Source: Aphis gossypii (lineage: Eukaryota > Arthropoda > Insecta > Hemiptera > Aphididae). Taken from it: 64,000 bases of DNA. Both the position numbers and the translations under genes were made by a program. The stretch spans positions 1 through 64,000 of the forward strand of contig NW_026083085.1 of NCBI RefSeq assembly GCF_020184175.1. Reading direction: 5' to 3'. The stretch's first letter is position 1. Each line of letters opens with the position of its first letter. The notes under the pieces are model-generated. The model did not search any database. It was not told the DNA's origin and was given only the letters and a program-made list of their open reading frames with translations. This document shows, piece after piece, positions 48,801 to 59,702 of this stretch.

Positions 48801-48997
48801 GACTGAAACCAGCCTACATAATTGCTGATGACATACACGAGGAGGTTAGCTCCAGAAACATGAAACATGCCACACCCGAGTCTATCGCAAATAAGGAACC
48901 AAAAACAGAAGAACCGACACCAGAAACAAAAGACAGGAAAACGCGTTCCGGTAGAAGAGTCCATTTCCCCGAACGTCTTCAAATAAGTTCCTGCTGA
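45867..48997 (+). pseudogene. pol: Gypsy-2 pol (PR-RT-RH-IN), one frameshift
   Basis: Frames 45867-46862 and 46757-48997 overlap; a one-base loss near 46755 (FEFP/MSFGL) joins them. Protease: FLIDTGADLCV (near 45940). RT: LVSKNTTDAWRLCGDYRALN, FSTIDLVRAYNQIPV, SYIDDILVA (YxDD near 46845). RNase H: AIVSDASDTAVGA (near 47290), FTDHKPITF. Integrase: HHCC finger H...H...CIECQRAK (47870-47990), Asp in HLDLIIMP (near 48060), Asp in TTDQGRQFES (near 48230), Glu in NGMVERSHRQ (near 48335). The tail is Lys/Pro-rich. It starts in a different phase from gag, so frameshifting would be needed for a Gag-Pol fusion. Confidence 0.93.
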
Positions 48998-49020
48998 CTC
49001 CATCACTGGTAGGGGGGTGA

Positions 49021-49368
49021 TGTGGCGACGTGAACAATACACAACGAGCCGCCCAAATTATTTACGATGTCGACAGCGTACAATAGGAAAAACCCATGTT
49101 CTAGAATATTCCACGATGGTCTCGCTAGAGTATACTCGGGGATGTTCTAGAACAAAGCGGAGCCTATAAATACCAGCTGATCAGATGCTCAATTTTCATT
49201 CCGTCAGTGACTACGTATCGCGACTTACCGTGTTATTCAGTTCGCAGTAATATTGTACGCGTAATTGGTATTTGTTTGTTATATTTCATTCTTGTACATA
49301 CATATCACAGTAATATAGTGCTTAATATTTTATAAATTGTGAGTGATTATTTATTACCATAAACCACA
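49021..49368 (+). repeat. Gypsy-2 3' LTR
   Basis: 348 bp, one difference from the 5' LTR. Followed by ATAT target duplication and resumption of the hAT-3 coding frame. Confidence 0.95.
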
Positions 49369-50723
49369 ATATATTAAAGAAATTATTGCCAATAGTAATA
49401 TTGATATTATGAAATATGTTTCACAAACTTATGATGGGGCCAGTGTAATGAGTGGACGGTTGAATGGGGTTCAAGCATTGTTTCGTGAAGAAGTACCTCA
49501 AGCCATTTATGTGCACTGTTATAACCATAGATTTAATCTCATTATATCCGATGTTTGTAAAAATGTAACAAATGTAAAAATGTTTTTTGGTATAGTGGAG
49601 AATTTATATATATTTGTATCTGGTTCTTCTGTACATGCAAAATTTGTTAAAATTCAAAAAGATATGAAATACAAATCTATTATTGAGCTAAAAAGAGTAT
49701 GCTTGACACGATGGACAGCACAGGTATTTGCTTGTATTTCATTAAAAAAAGTATTGAGTCCTCTTCTGGTTTTATTAAACAATTTAATTAATGAAAAGAG
49801 TGATAGAGAAGCTGAGTCAAAAGGATTACTTCATTTGATAGATTTCAACTTCATCTTTAATTTGGTTATGTTCTGTTATATATTAGGACTATTTACAGAA
49901 TGTAAATGCAGAAATGGCTGAAAGTTTAACTTTAATTTCATCAATAAAAACTGTTTTTCAAAGTATGAGAGATAATAGTATAAGTGACTCGAAAATTAAT
50001 GTCACTTTCAATACACTTTATACTGAAGCTACTAATATTAGTAAAGAAAACAATATAACAATACCTATTCAAAATTCAAATAAGAACAATAGAACAAAAA
50101 AAATCCCAGAAAAGTTTCGGCAGTTTATTCTTACAGAAGAAAGTTCTTTAGAAAAACAGAAATTCATTTCAAAGTCTGATTTGAAACTTAATTTATTTTT
50201 ACCAATATTAGATTACATAATTAATGAACTTAACAAACGATTTACAAATAATACAAATATACTATCTTCTATATCTTATTTGCATCCACAAAATGAAAAT
50301 TTTTTAAATTATGAACAATTAAAACCTTTGGCCCTTCACTACAATATAGATTTAGAAATGTTCCTGTCAGAAATTAAAATACTACCTACAACTATAAAGA
50401 AATATGAAATCCAAAATAATACAAAAATTAAAAGCTTAATGAATCTGGTCGATCTCCTTGAAAAATATAAAATAGTATTTAATGAAACTTATAAATTAAC
50501 CATTCTATCAATCACTATTCCAGTATCCAGCGCAGCATGTGAAAGAACTTTTTCATTTCTAAGAAGATTAAAAAATTATATGCGAAATTGTATGTCAAAT
50601 GACCGACTCGTCAGTTTGTCAAGTATTTGTATAGAAAAAAAAATTGCCAAAAGTTTGGACCTAGATGAATTTGTTAATAGATTCTCTATTAAACATAAAA
50701 ATAGAAAAATACTGTTATATTAG

Positions 50724-51739
50724 AACATAAATTATATTAATTGTATTTAATTTAAAGATTATGTCTATATATTGAATATTTGAATTTTATTATTATTAAT
50801 TATTATGATTATTAAAAGCATTATTTGTATTTGATTTTTATTTATGTATTTTATCAATTTTTTTTTTATTACACTTATTAGTGTATACTTACCTATTATT
50901 GGCATAATGATAAACTATGGTATCATTATGTTATATACTTATATATTTATAGTAATTATATTCTGATAACTACCTTTTTATAATATAAAAAGGGCCCACT
51001 CCTACAAGGTACAAGGTAATATATTTAGGTAGGGGGCCCATCTAACATTGGCCCACCTAGTGAATATTTTCTTACCACGTGCCTGATGTTACACTATTAA
51101 AATTGAAAAGTTATTGGAAAATAAGCCCCGCTAAAAAGTAATTTCCATACGATATTTTCCGCGTTATTAAAACTAAGTAGATAATATGAGGGTAATAACA
51201 AAACCTAAGAATCTAGGGCATTAAATTAAAATTAATTTTTGATTCCAAAATTGTTATAATAATCAACAATCAGTTTCAAATAAAAATAATAATGAATATT
51301 ACATTTAAATATTTAATATTTATTATTGATTCAATGTATTCAAATGTATATTTAACAGTTACCGCAGGCGCGTAGCCAGGATTTTCTCATGGGGGGGGGG
51401 GGTTTGCCAAAATTAGTTGGTAAACTTACCTATATTTATATAAATCCCTAAAAGGTTAGCATTATTCCATTTCCACAGACATTTTTTAACACGAATGTTT
51501 TAAATATAAATAACTTAAGCATTGACATTATGGGTACTATATTTACTAATATAAGGATTTATAATTTATACTATATACCTTTTAACTAATTAAAGTATAA
51601 AGTATGTTAGGTTAGTATGTAAATGATAATTTAACAAATTAATCAAAAATTATTAACACATTGTACCACTATAGACAAAAATACCACCGCGTAGATAACT
51701 AACTACGTCCGCCCGATAGATGTTAATCGCAATTATCAA
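50724..51739. other. 3' flank of hAT-3 and a lone hAT-like terminus
   Basis: AT-rich. GGGCCCACTCCTACAAGG and GGGGGCCCATC at about 50994-51045 could be the degraded right end of hAT-3. CAGGCGCGTAGCCAGGATTT at about 51365, followed by a run of 11 G, looks like a hAT-type left terminus, but no partner was found to the right. Confidence 0.4.
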
Positions 51740-54566
51740 CAGTGTTGTGCACAGATAACTTTAAAATTATCTAGATAAAATAACAGATAATGCGTTGAAA
51801 ATTTATGTAGATGAGATAAATAGATAACACTTACAATATTTATCTAGGTAATAAATAAAAGATAACTACATTTATCTAGATAAAAAAACAGATAATTAAT
51901 ATTTAATATTGTAGATCCGATGATAGTAATAATAATTTGGTTGGGTGTTTTTCTTTTTCTTCCCAAGTTAGGATTTCCGAGTCAAAAGTGTATTTTATAA
52001 TGAAGAAAAAACTAAAAAACTGAGAAAATAGTTAAAACTATTATTCTGTACCTAATCTGCTTTTTTAAAAATTAAGATTACTTAAATGTAAATAAAATAC
52101 TATATTGTTCAAAATTGTCACAGAATTTTGTCTATAAAATATATTTAAATAGTTAAGAATATATAATAAAACATCAGAAAGACATAGAAAAACATCATTA
52201 AGTACTTTATAAAAATTAAAACTATACTTATTTATTTTTGACGTAGTTATAAAATATGTTTTGTTATGTTTATGCAAGTAATTAAAATAATTTTAATAGT
52301 TATACCAAAACTTAACATGTACAAAATTTAATTAATGTCAAAATAAATACAATTATACATTAAATTTGTTAGATTTTAAACACATTAACATCTCAAACGT
52401 CTTGTCACTCAAACGATTCCTTCTCGGAGTTAAAATTTGAGTCCCATAGCTAAAAAGCCTTTCAACTGGTGCTTAAGATGGTAATGTAGTATTGTATTTT
52501 AAAAATATATGTTTTACTATTGGATAATGGTCTAGAATTATTAAATCTTTTCCATTTTTCTTTTTGGAATTCAAGTAAGATAATCCTTGTACACTAGCCA
52601 AGTTTCCGCATTTATGCCGATTGGAACTTTCTGATGGTGATGTACTTAGTTGAGAATTGGAAATTGGCATATAAAATTCATCACCACTATCATTGTCTGT
52701 TGTAGAAGGTCCAGTTTCAGTATTCATAATAGAACTAACTTCATTGCATTCTAACAGAAATAAATTTTTACAAATTTCAGAGAACTGAGAAGGCATCCAA
52801 TTGAGTTTAAATTTTGGAAGGGTCATTGACGACAATATATATGGCTTACTTTTTGGATCATTTAAATAAAAAAAAAATAAATAAATAAAAGAGTATCGTT
52901 TTTCAAGACCTTTTATAATAGATAAAGACAATGGATTACAATAGGTCAAATGGCTTTGGTTTAATAATAAATGTCTAATTGCTATAATAGTTGGAGCAAC
53001 ATAACCAAGGTAACAGGATTTTTCACCTTGCAGTTTATCCAAAGCTGTTGTCAAAGGCTGCATAACTTTAATGCATTCTTCCAAAAAAATCCATTCTGTT
53101 GTTTTTCATTGACTCAGCTTCAATTTTTCAAAGCACTCAATTATTTTTTCACGGCAAATCATAATTTTTTTAATCGCATCATAAAATGAATTCCATCGAG
53201 TTATTATGGGTAACGGGAATTTACACATACATATATTAAAAACTACATCCGATGCCATTGTACTCCTGCTTACTAAATTCCAGAAAGCTGTCAATTTACC
53301 AAAAGCAGATCTAGATAACATTTTGTATTGTTTATTAGTAATTTTTGAAGTATCAATGGTAGCAACTAAATTAAGAGTGTGTGCAGAGCATGTTATATGA
53401 TTAGAAAGGATTATATCTAAATCATCATTGTCTTCAAAATATTCATTATAGTTGTTGGAAGCAATAGTTAAAATATCAGAAACATTTACTACATCTATAA
53501 TACCATCCGATCCATTTTCAATATCATTTTGTAAAAATTCAGATTCTAGTTCAAAATTGTGTTTTGATATAATAAATATGATAAAATAGTATTTTGGTCG
53601 AAAGCATCCATCAATATATTAATATTTTGAGCATCTAAAGTGACATTATTTTTTGAAACTGTTTCAGGCGGTACAAATTGTTGTGCATAAACACAAAAGG
53701 CTTTACCAAAATTACTGGCATTGTCAGTAACTGTATGTTTTATTTTTGTGACATTAATTTTATAACTATTCATAACTTAAGAAATACATTTAGCAATGTT
53801 TGAATAATTATGGCTTCCTTCTATTCGTTGACATGCTCTAGAACGTATGAAAATCGTTTGTATGATTTTTCTTCTATGTAATGCAGTGTCATTCCTAAAT
53901 AACTTTTATTTAATGAACTCCATATATCTGTAGTAATACATACATACATTTTCTCAGAAATTAAATTTGTTAAGTCAGTTACATATGTTTTGTACTTGTT
54001 TAATAGCTGATTACTAATGGCTCTCCTATCAGGTACAAAATTGTCACTAGTCAGGCCAATAATTAGTGCTCGAAACGAAGGTTTTTCACATGTTGAAATC
54101 GGCTTCATCTCTTCTACAATATAGTTGAAAACCAATTCAGTAACCTGAAATAATTTTATATTATTTATTTATGAAATAATAGTAAACCAAAAAAATAAAA
54201 TGATAAAAAAGTTGTAATTTAGTAACTTTTAGATAGTTACATAGTTGAATTCCATTTATTAAAATTTTAAATTAAATTTAGTAGCAAATTAATATAACAT
54301 GACATTATGTTTTTACATTTTAAATAATATTTAAAATTTATTTATTTTATTTTATTTTTTTTATATTTAATACTTAAGATGCAACACCAGATATCTCACA
54401 TTTTGGTCAAATTAAGTTAGCAACACTGTCTTATTAAAAATTTCTTGCGGAATCTACTGAAATTTTCAGTTTTAAGATAAAAATAATAGATAACGCACTA
54501 ATCAAAAAAACGATAACAGACGCCATCTAAAATGTTTTTGTAACAGTGGCTATCTCAGTATTTATC

Positions 54567-57500
54567 ATGTCTACACCAGCTGTAACAATGAGTTCCGCCG
54601 AAGGTAAGCGTATTTCCCTTAATATTTTATGTTTGTATTGAAGTTTGAACTTAATTAATACATCTATTTTAGGATTAGATATAACACACTATTAATTTAG
54701 AAAAACATCTTAGTTTAACACAGAAAATAACGTCTTGCTAAAAATGTGGTTTAGATAGCCAGTGTTTTACATTTAAGTTTAATGAGATAGCCACTGTTGT
54801 TAAATAGATTAGACTGTACATTCTAAACATGACTACACAATAATATTATAAACTTATACAATATAAATAGTTACAATTAATGTACATCAATACAAATTTG
54901 AAACGAGTTAAAAAATAATAATAATAATAATAATATTAGGTATAATATTAATAATATTATTATTATTTAATATTAATTTTTAACTCGTTTCGAATTTGTA
55001 TTGATTAATATACCTAACATAATATTATTAAAATATTTTTATTTTAAATGTTTTTATAGTTTATACAAGCAGATTAGAAAAATGTGTAGTTACCATAACA
55101 AAAATAAATAAAATATTTTAGTTATATTATTATATTATTATTTATTAATGTTATATTTCCCTCAATTGTAATATTTTCTTATAGACATGGTGAGTGATAG
55201 TGATTCATATTATGGTACAGATGATCTGTTCACTATAGACGAAATATTTGATTGTTTGAATGAAGTAGGAGGCAGAAACTCAGTAATAAAAAAGAATTTA
55301 CACGTAAAAGCAAAAAATAACAACAAAAATAAAATTAATAATATCATAAATAATGGAAATAATATATTATTATCCAATAATTCTGTTTAACCTCAAACAT
55401 CTAACAAAATGATTAGTTCTGATGACTCAAATTTGGAAAACTTGGACATTCTTTATTTGGAAAATGGAATTCTTAAAGAATTTGATGACCTTACTAATAT
55501 TAATGTATCAATTAATCAAGACTGTCAAACTAGTTTTTATTCTCATATTTCTATAACCAACGATAAGCTTTCTAATACTGAAGTTCCTATACTTGAAGAA
55601 AATCCACCAGCTGATGAAATGCACATTGACAATAACCCAATTAACATAGAGTCTTATAATGTCCTCAGAGAAAGGAAGAGAGTTGCAAAACCGGAAACAT
55701 GGACTCGTGGTAAAGCACAAATGAATAGAATGCGAGGAGAATCTTATGTAGGTTTTAGGAGGGCAGATGCAAAGAGTACAAATAAAATAATTCAAGATGT
55801 TCAACGAGCCACTCGGGTTATGGGGCCTCCTTGTCAATCGCCAGTCTGCAAAAAATGGATAACTAGGCTTTGTGATTCTGTAAGTGAAGAAGATCGTCAT
55901 ATTCTATTCAACGACTTTTGGAAAAATATGTCTTGGGATTCCAAGAGAATGTACGTTTGTTCGACGGTTGAAATCAAAGAAACAAAACAAAAAACTACAG
56001 GAAACACTCATTCAAAAAGAAATTCTAGCTACTTCTATTATCTGAAAGTTCATGACAAAAGAGTACCAGTTTGCCAATTAATGTACCTTCAGACATTTGG
56101 TTTAAAAAAAATCTGAAGTTCACTATTGGCTCGCAAATTTCCATCAAAATAATATGCCAGTGAAAAAAATGTCAACCCGTTTTCCGCAAGAAAATGAAGA
56201 AGATTGTGAGGAGGCCGATTTATTTGTTAATGTAGATCTCACATCAACAACTAACTCTCCAATAATGAAAAAAAGATCGGACCAACAGCTTCTAACGTTG
56301 ATCAGCTTTTTCGATAATCTGCCAACACTACCATCCCATTATTGTAGGAAAAATTCGAAGAAGCTTTTCTTGCAAACTGACATAAAATCTTGGAGTCAAT
56401 TGTATGAAATGTACAAAACTAAATGCTTGGAAAATTTTGAAGCACCCATGTCAAGGTTTTCATTTGATAAAATAAAGAGAGAGAAGAATATTGAAATATT
56501 CATCCCTAAAAAGGACAAGTGTGACATTTGTTTCAGTTACGAGAATAAGCAGGTTTCTGAAGAGATATATTTAAAGCATCTGGCCAAGAAAGAAGCTGCA
56601 CGTAACGAAAAACATAACGACAAAGTTGCTGCTCAAAATGAACAATGTCACACTATATGTTGCGATTTAATGGCCGTTCAAACTGTGCCCTATATTAAAG
56701 CTAGTGCAGCATACTATAAATTAAAATTAACAGCCCACAACTATACAGTGTATGACTTAACAACACACGATGCAATGGCGTATTGGTTTGATGAAACACA
56801 GACCTCACTTAGCGCTACCACATTTGCATCGTGCCTCTGTGATTATATCAATGAGTTATTAAACAAGTCATTAAAAACTGTAATCATATATTCAGACGGG
56901 TGCTGTCATCAGAATTGAAATTCAGTGCTCTCAAATGCACTACTACATTTAAGTATGTCTAAAAAGGTAACGATCATACAAAAGTATTTGGAAAAAGGAC
57001 ACACTCAAATGGAGTGTGATAGTGTACAGCACTATAGAACGCCAGTACAAAAACGTTGATGTGTATCTGCCTAGTCAGTTCGTAGTTCATTCAATAACTG
57101 CAAGAAAACTTCCTATTCCATATCGTGCAAAATTGTTGAACTACAGTTTCTTTAAAAATTACAGTCAAAACATGATATACAGTTCTATACGTCCTGGAAG
57201 AAGCTCTGATGATCCGACTGTAACTGATTTACGTATGCTACAGTATGAAGTATGAACCTAATGGAATTATATATTACAAGCTCAATTTCGATAATGAATT
57301 AAAAGAACTACCAGGCAGGCCAAAAAAAATGCAAGCAATATCTTCATTTCCAAACTTGTACACTACAGAAGCTAAAATACCCCTTGACAAATGGAATGAT
57401 TTACAGTTTTTAAAGGAGATGATGCCATCCGATACGCACTCATTTTATGACAATATACCTTGTGAAAATGAAAGCCGAAAAATGTTAAAAAGACAACAGC

Positions 57501-57571
57501 TAAATAATGAAAAGCACAGGGAGAAAATTTTTTTGGAAACAGAAGGTGCCAAGAAGAAAAAAAAGAAATAA
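54567..57571 (+). pseudogene. Transposase-like gene of the TTAA element, damaged
   Basis: Exon 1 54567-54603 (MSTPAVTMSSAE) joins in phase 1 to an exon from 55185, giving ...SAEDMVSDSDSYYG. Then: a basic region RKRVAKPETWTRGKAQ (near 55670), CQSPVCKKWITRLC (near 55835), LPSHYCRKNSKK (near 56330), PKKDKCDICFSY (near 56505), CCDLMAVQ with candidate first Asp (near 56660), IIYSDGCCHQN with candidate second Asp (near 56885), and GHTQMECDSV (near 56998), continuing IERQYKNVDVYLP with candidate Glu. Damage: TAA at 55388-55390, a frameshift in the A-run near 56110, TGA at 56916-56918 right after CCHQN, and shifts near 57025 and 57248. The order of motifs matches the 3029-6266 gene, so both are one superfamily. 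Confidence 0.7.
54886..55005. repeat. Inverted repeat (about 29-base arms) in intron of the TTAA element
   Basis: ATCAATACAAATTTGAAACG... at 54886-54914 and its inverted complement at 54977-55005 with about one mismatch, around a (TAA)n-rich centre. Looks like a small fold-back MITE. Confidence 0.8.
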
Positions 57572-58148
57572 CCAAAGTAACAAAAGCAATATCACAAGCA
57601 ATACTATGTGTATTCATGTATTTAATAGTGATTAAATTGTATTGATTGTTATGTATTTGTTATTAATTAAAGTAAATTAATAAGCAAAATATTGTGATTT
57701 TTAAACTTAGGACTAAAGGAACATTTTTATAATTTTTATATTTTATTTTTTTAGTTTTGTTGTTTATTTATTAAACATTAATATGTTTTTTATGTTAATT
57801 AATAAAGTTTAATTTCGTTTCATTTTATTATATTGTTATTTTTTCATAAATCACTTGAAGTGTTACCGAGAACTATTAATATCATAATAGTATTATACAA
57901 AAATGCATCTTAAATTATATTGACAACTATATCTATCTAATGTTTACAAACGATAACACAAGCTATCTCAGGAATTTTTTTCGATTAACTTATTTTTAAG
58001 GTTTTTAACTTTTTTGAGGTAAAAAAACAACTTAATGATTATAAAACAAATTAAAATATCATTGAAAATCATATTAGTTCCCTTTAAACCAGTTTTATTG
58101 CTCTACTGAGAAGTTGAAAAAAATGAGTTATGAGGTGTTGCATCTTAA

Positions 58149-59411
58149 GTGACGAATATATTAATTATAAATTTAATTTATTTTACATAATTATTAAAAA
58201 AACATGTAAAAAATAAATATCTTCAATAAACTTTTGCAATTTTATAGGTAGGGACTTATAATAATTTAAAATTTACTGAATTCAAATAAAGTAAAGTCAC
58301 AAGTATGAACTTTTTAAATAATATGGTATACATTATTTATATTATTTAGAAACTTCATATTTTTGTTCTACTTTTATTGTAATCAGTACATTTTAAATTA
58401 TAATAGGTAGGTACTTATAACTTATAAGATCCCAAAAGTTCACTGGAAATATTTTTTTATTGCAATTCATAAATTGTAGCCTGTTGGTAGATACTACACT
58501 TCTATACTACTGCAATTTTTAAAAGTTGCATAAAATAAATTAAATTTATAAATATACTTAAAATTTAAAATTATAGATAATAGATATGTTCTATTAATTT
58601 TCAACTAGGTACATGTAAATCATATAATTTGAAATTTAAATAAATAGAATTATATTAAAATTATTCATGTATATAGTCATCATAGTAATTAACTAATTAT
58701 TTGAGAGTTAATTAATAGGTGATGCTAATATGCAAATGCATACTTTTTCTTTTGAACATTTCTTCTTAAATCCTGAGTTTTCAGTAGAATGACATATTGA
58801 TAATTGTGTTTGCATTGGTTTTGACTGTTTTGATACACTGTTAAACTTAGAAGTAGATTTCTCTACTTTATATGCCTTTATTCAGTCATCAAACCCGGAT
58901 GCACATGCTATGAAAATATTCAAGAGTATTATTTTATTTAAATTTAAATTATTCAGTAAAATCAGTTATAATGGTAGGTACTATAGGCTATAGCAGAACC
59001 TACTGTAGTACCCATAGATAAATAAATACAAAATTCAGTTTTCCTAAAAAACTATTATAGTAAAGTAATTTTAAATAGACTAAATATTACATAATAACTA
59101 TAAATTATAATATAATCTGCATATTACTCGATAAGGTTTTTTATTTTGGGTATATCTACTTTTATTTTAGGTATTTTAATTTATTCAATGTACTTAATTA
59201 AAATAATATAGTACCTATCAGTTATAAACCTTTAACTAGTAATTAGTATAAATATTTTTTAATGTACAAACTAATTCTTTTTTTTACAAAATACATATCA
59301 TGTAAATACTTTAAAATAATATATTTGCACTTAATTAGTAGTTAGTAATATTAGCTATAACTTATAACTAATCAAATAATACAATTCAATATATTTTGAA
59401 ATTACACTTAC
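58149..59411. other. Rest of hAT-4 intron 1
   Basis: AT-rich, with no ORF, repeat or motif that I can support. Confidence 0.5.
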
Positions 59412-59702
59412 TTTATAGTGACTCAATAAGTTCCCGGTAGAACCTGAGTATGCAATTATTTTTTTAGTGCAGTTTAAACAAGTAACTAACATTTTTGATC
59501 CAGTGTTTGAAATCTTCTTAAAAAATTTACTATCTAATAGGTAATTTTCTTTTTCATCAATTGTTGCATTAATTTTAGACGATGTATTATCTTGAATATC
59601 TGGTTCGTGTTCACGTTCAGATGGTCCAGGATTGTCGGTTTCAAATTCATTGTCCTCATATTGTCTTTTAAGTGAATGAAAAGATTTTACAAATTTATCC
59701 AT

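Larger units (their letters stand above)
44686..49368 (+). mobile_element. Gypsy-2: young, near-complete Ty3/gypsy element
   Basis: LTRs 44686-45033 and 49021-49368, 348 bp each, TGTGGCG...CCACA, differing at one seen position (GGGGATATTC/GGGGATGTTC). Target duplication ATAT at 44682-44685 and 49369-49372. PBS begins TGGTGACC at 45037; polypurine tract GGTAGGGGGGTGA ends at 49020. It carries gag and pol with protease, RT, RNase H and integrase, and no env. Two single-base frame breaks (gag near 45228, RT near 46755) are the only damage seen. Inserted in a coding exon of hAT-3. Confidence 0.95.
40851..50723 (+). pseudogene. hAT-3 transposase (ZMYM1-like), split by a LINE and by Gypsy-2
   Basis: Exon 1 40851-41001 (MAVDKGADRSLRCLY) joins in phase 1 to an exon from 43718 (INTSSDDFDSSDESEI). 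Then come a TTF-type zinc finger region (IFCFPCRFF, near 44015), LLYTAVQGIAQRGD (near 44290) and YFSIIVDETKDIS with catalytic Asp (near 44530), up to 44685. After Gypsy-2 the protein resumes at 49373 with QTYDGASVMSG (second Asp), HCYNHRFNLI, and ends with the dimerisation motif PVSSAACERTFSFLRRLK (near 50520). Damage: TAG at 43963-43965, the 4.7-kb Gypsy-2 insertion, and a frameshift near 49890. The LINE at 41606-43544 lies in the intron. Linking exon 1 to this gene rests on phase and position only. Confidence 0.8.
54378..58144 (+). mobile_element. TTAA-targeting DNA transposon carrying the SHYCR/DGC-type transposase family
   Basis: TIR GATGCAACACC at 54378-54388, inverted at 58134-58144, with weaker similarity continuing inward (TATCTCA / TAACTCA). 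Flanked by TTAA at 54374-54377 and 58145-58148. Internal AGATAGCCACTG/GCTATCTCA motifs recur near both ends. It contains one spliced, damaged gene (54567-57571) of the same family as 3029-6266. TTAA duplication is known for piggyBac and Kolobok; the protein here does not look like piggyBac. It lies in intron 1 of hAT-4 in the opposite orientation. Confidence 0.8.
51740..59702 (-). mobile_element. hAT-4 DNA transposon remnant (borders incomplete)
   Basis: CAGTGTTGTGCACAGATAAC at 51740 resembles a hAT left TIR and is followed by many AGATAA/TTATCTAGATAA subterminal repeats (51750-51905). The transposase gene runs 59702-52353. I could not find the matching right TIR beyond 59702, so the right border is a minimum. 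A separate TTAA-type element (54378-58144) lies in the first intron. Confidence 0.6.
52353..59702 (-). pseudogene. hAT-4 transposase, BED-finger exon 5.3 kb from the catalytic exon
   Basis: Exon 1 59702-59412 encodes MDKFVKSFHSLKRQYED and a BED-like finger CLNCTKKIIAYSGSTGNLLSHYK, ending at AAA|GTAAGT. Exon 2 begins at 54144 after TTTCAG, in the same phase: VFNYIVEEMKPIST, CITTDIWSSLNKSYLG (first Asp), HTVTDNASNFGKAF (second Asp, near 53725), CSAHTLNLV (near 53390), ITRWNSFYDA, and finally VERLFSYG...RNRLSD (near 52460), the dimerisation region. Damage: a frame break at about 53830, TAA near 53775, breaks near 53555 and 53105, and TAA at 52473-52475 where the frame then continues to TAA at 52353. 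Same broad group as ZBED-type hAT proteins. Not functional. Confidence 0.75.
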
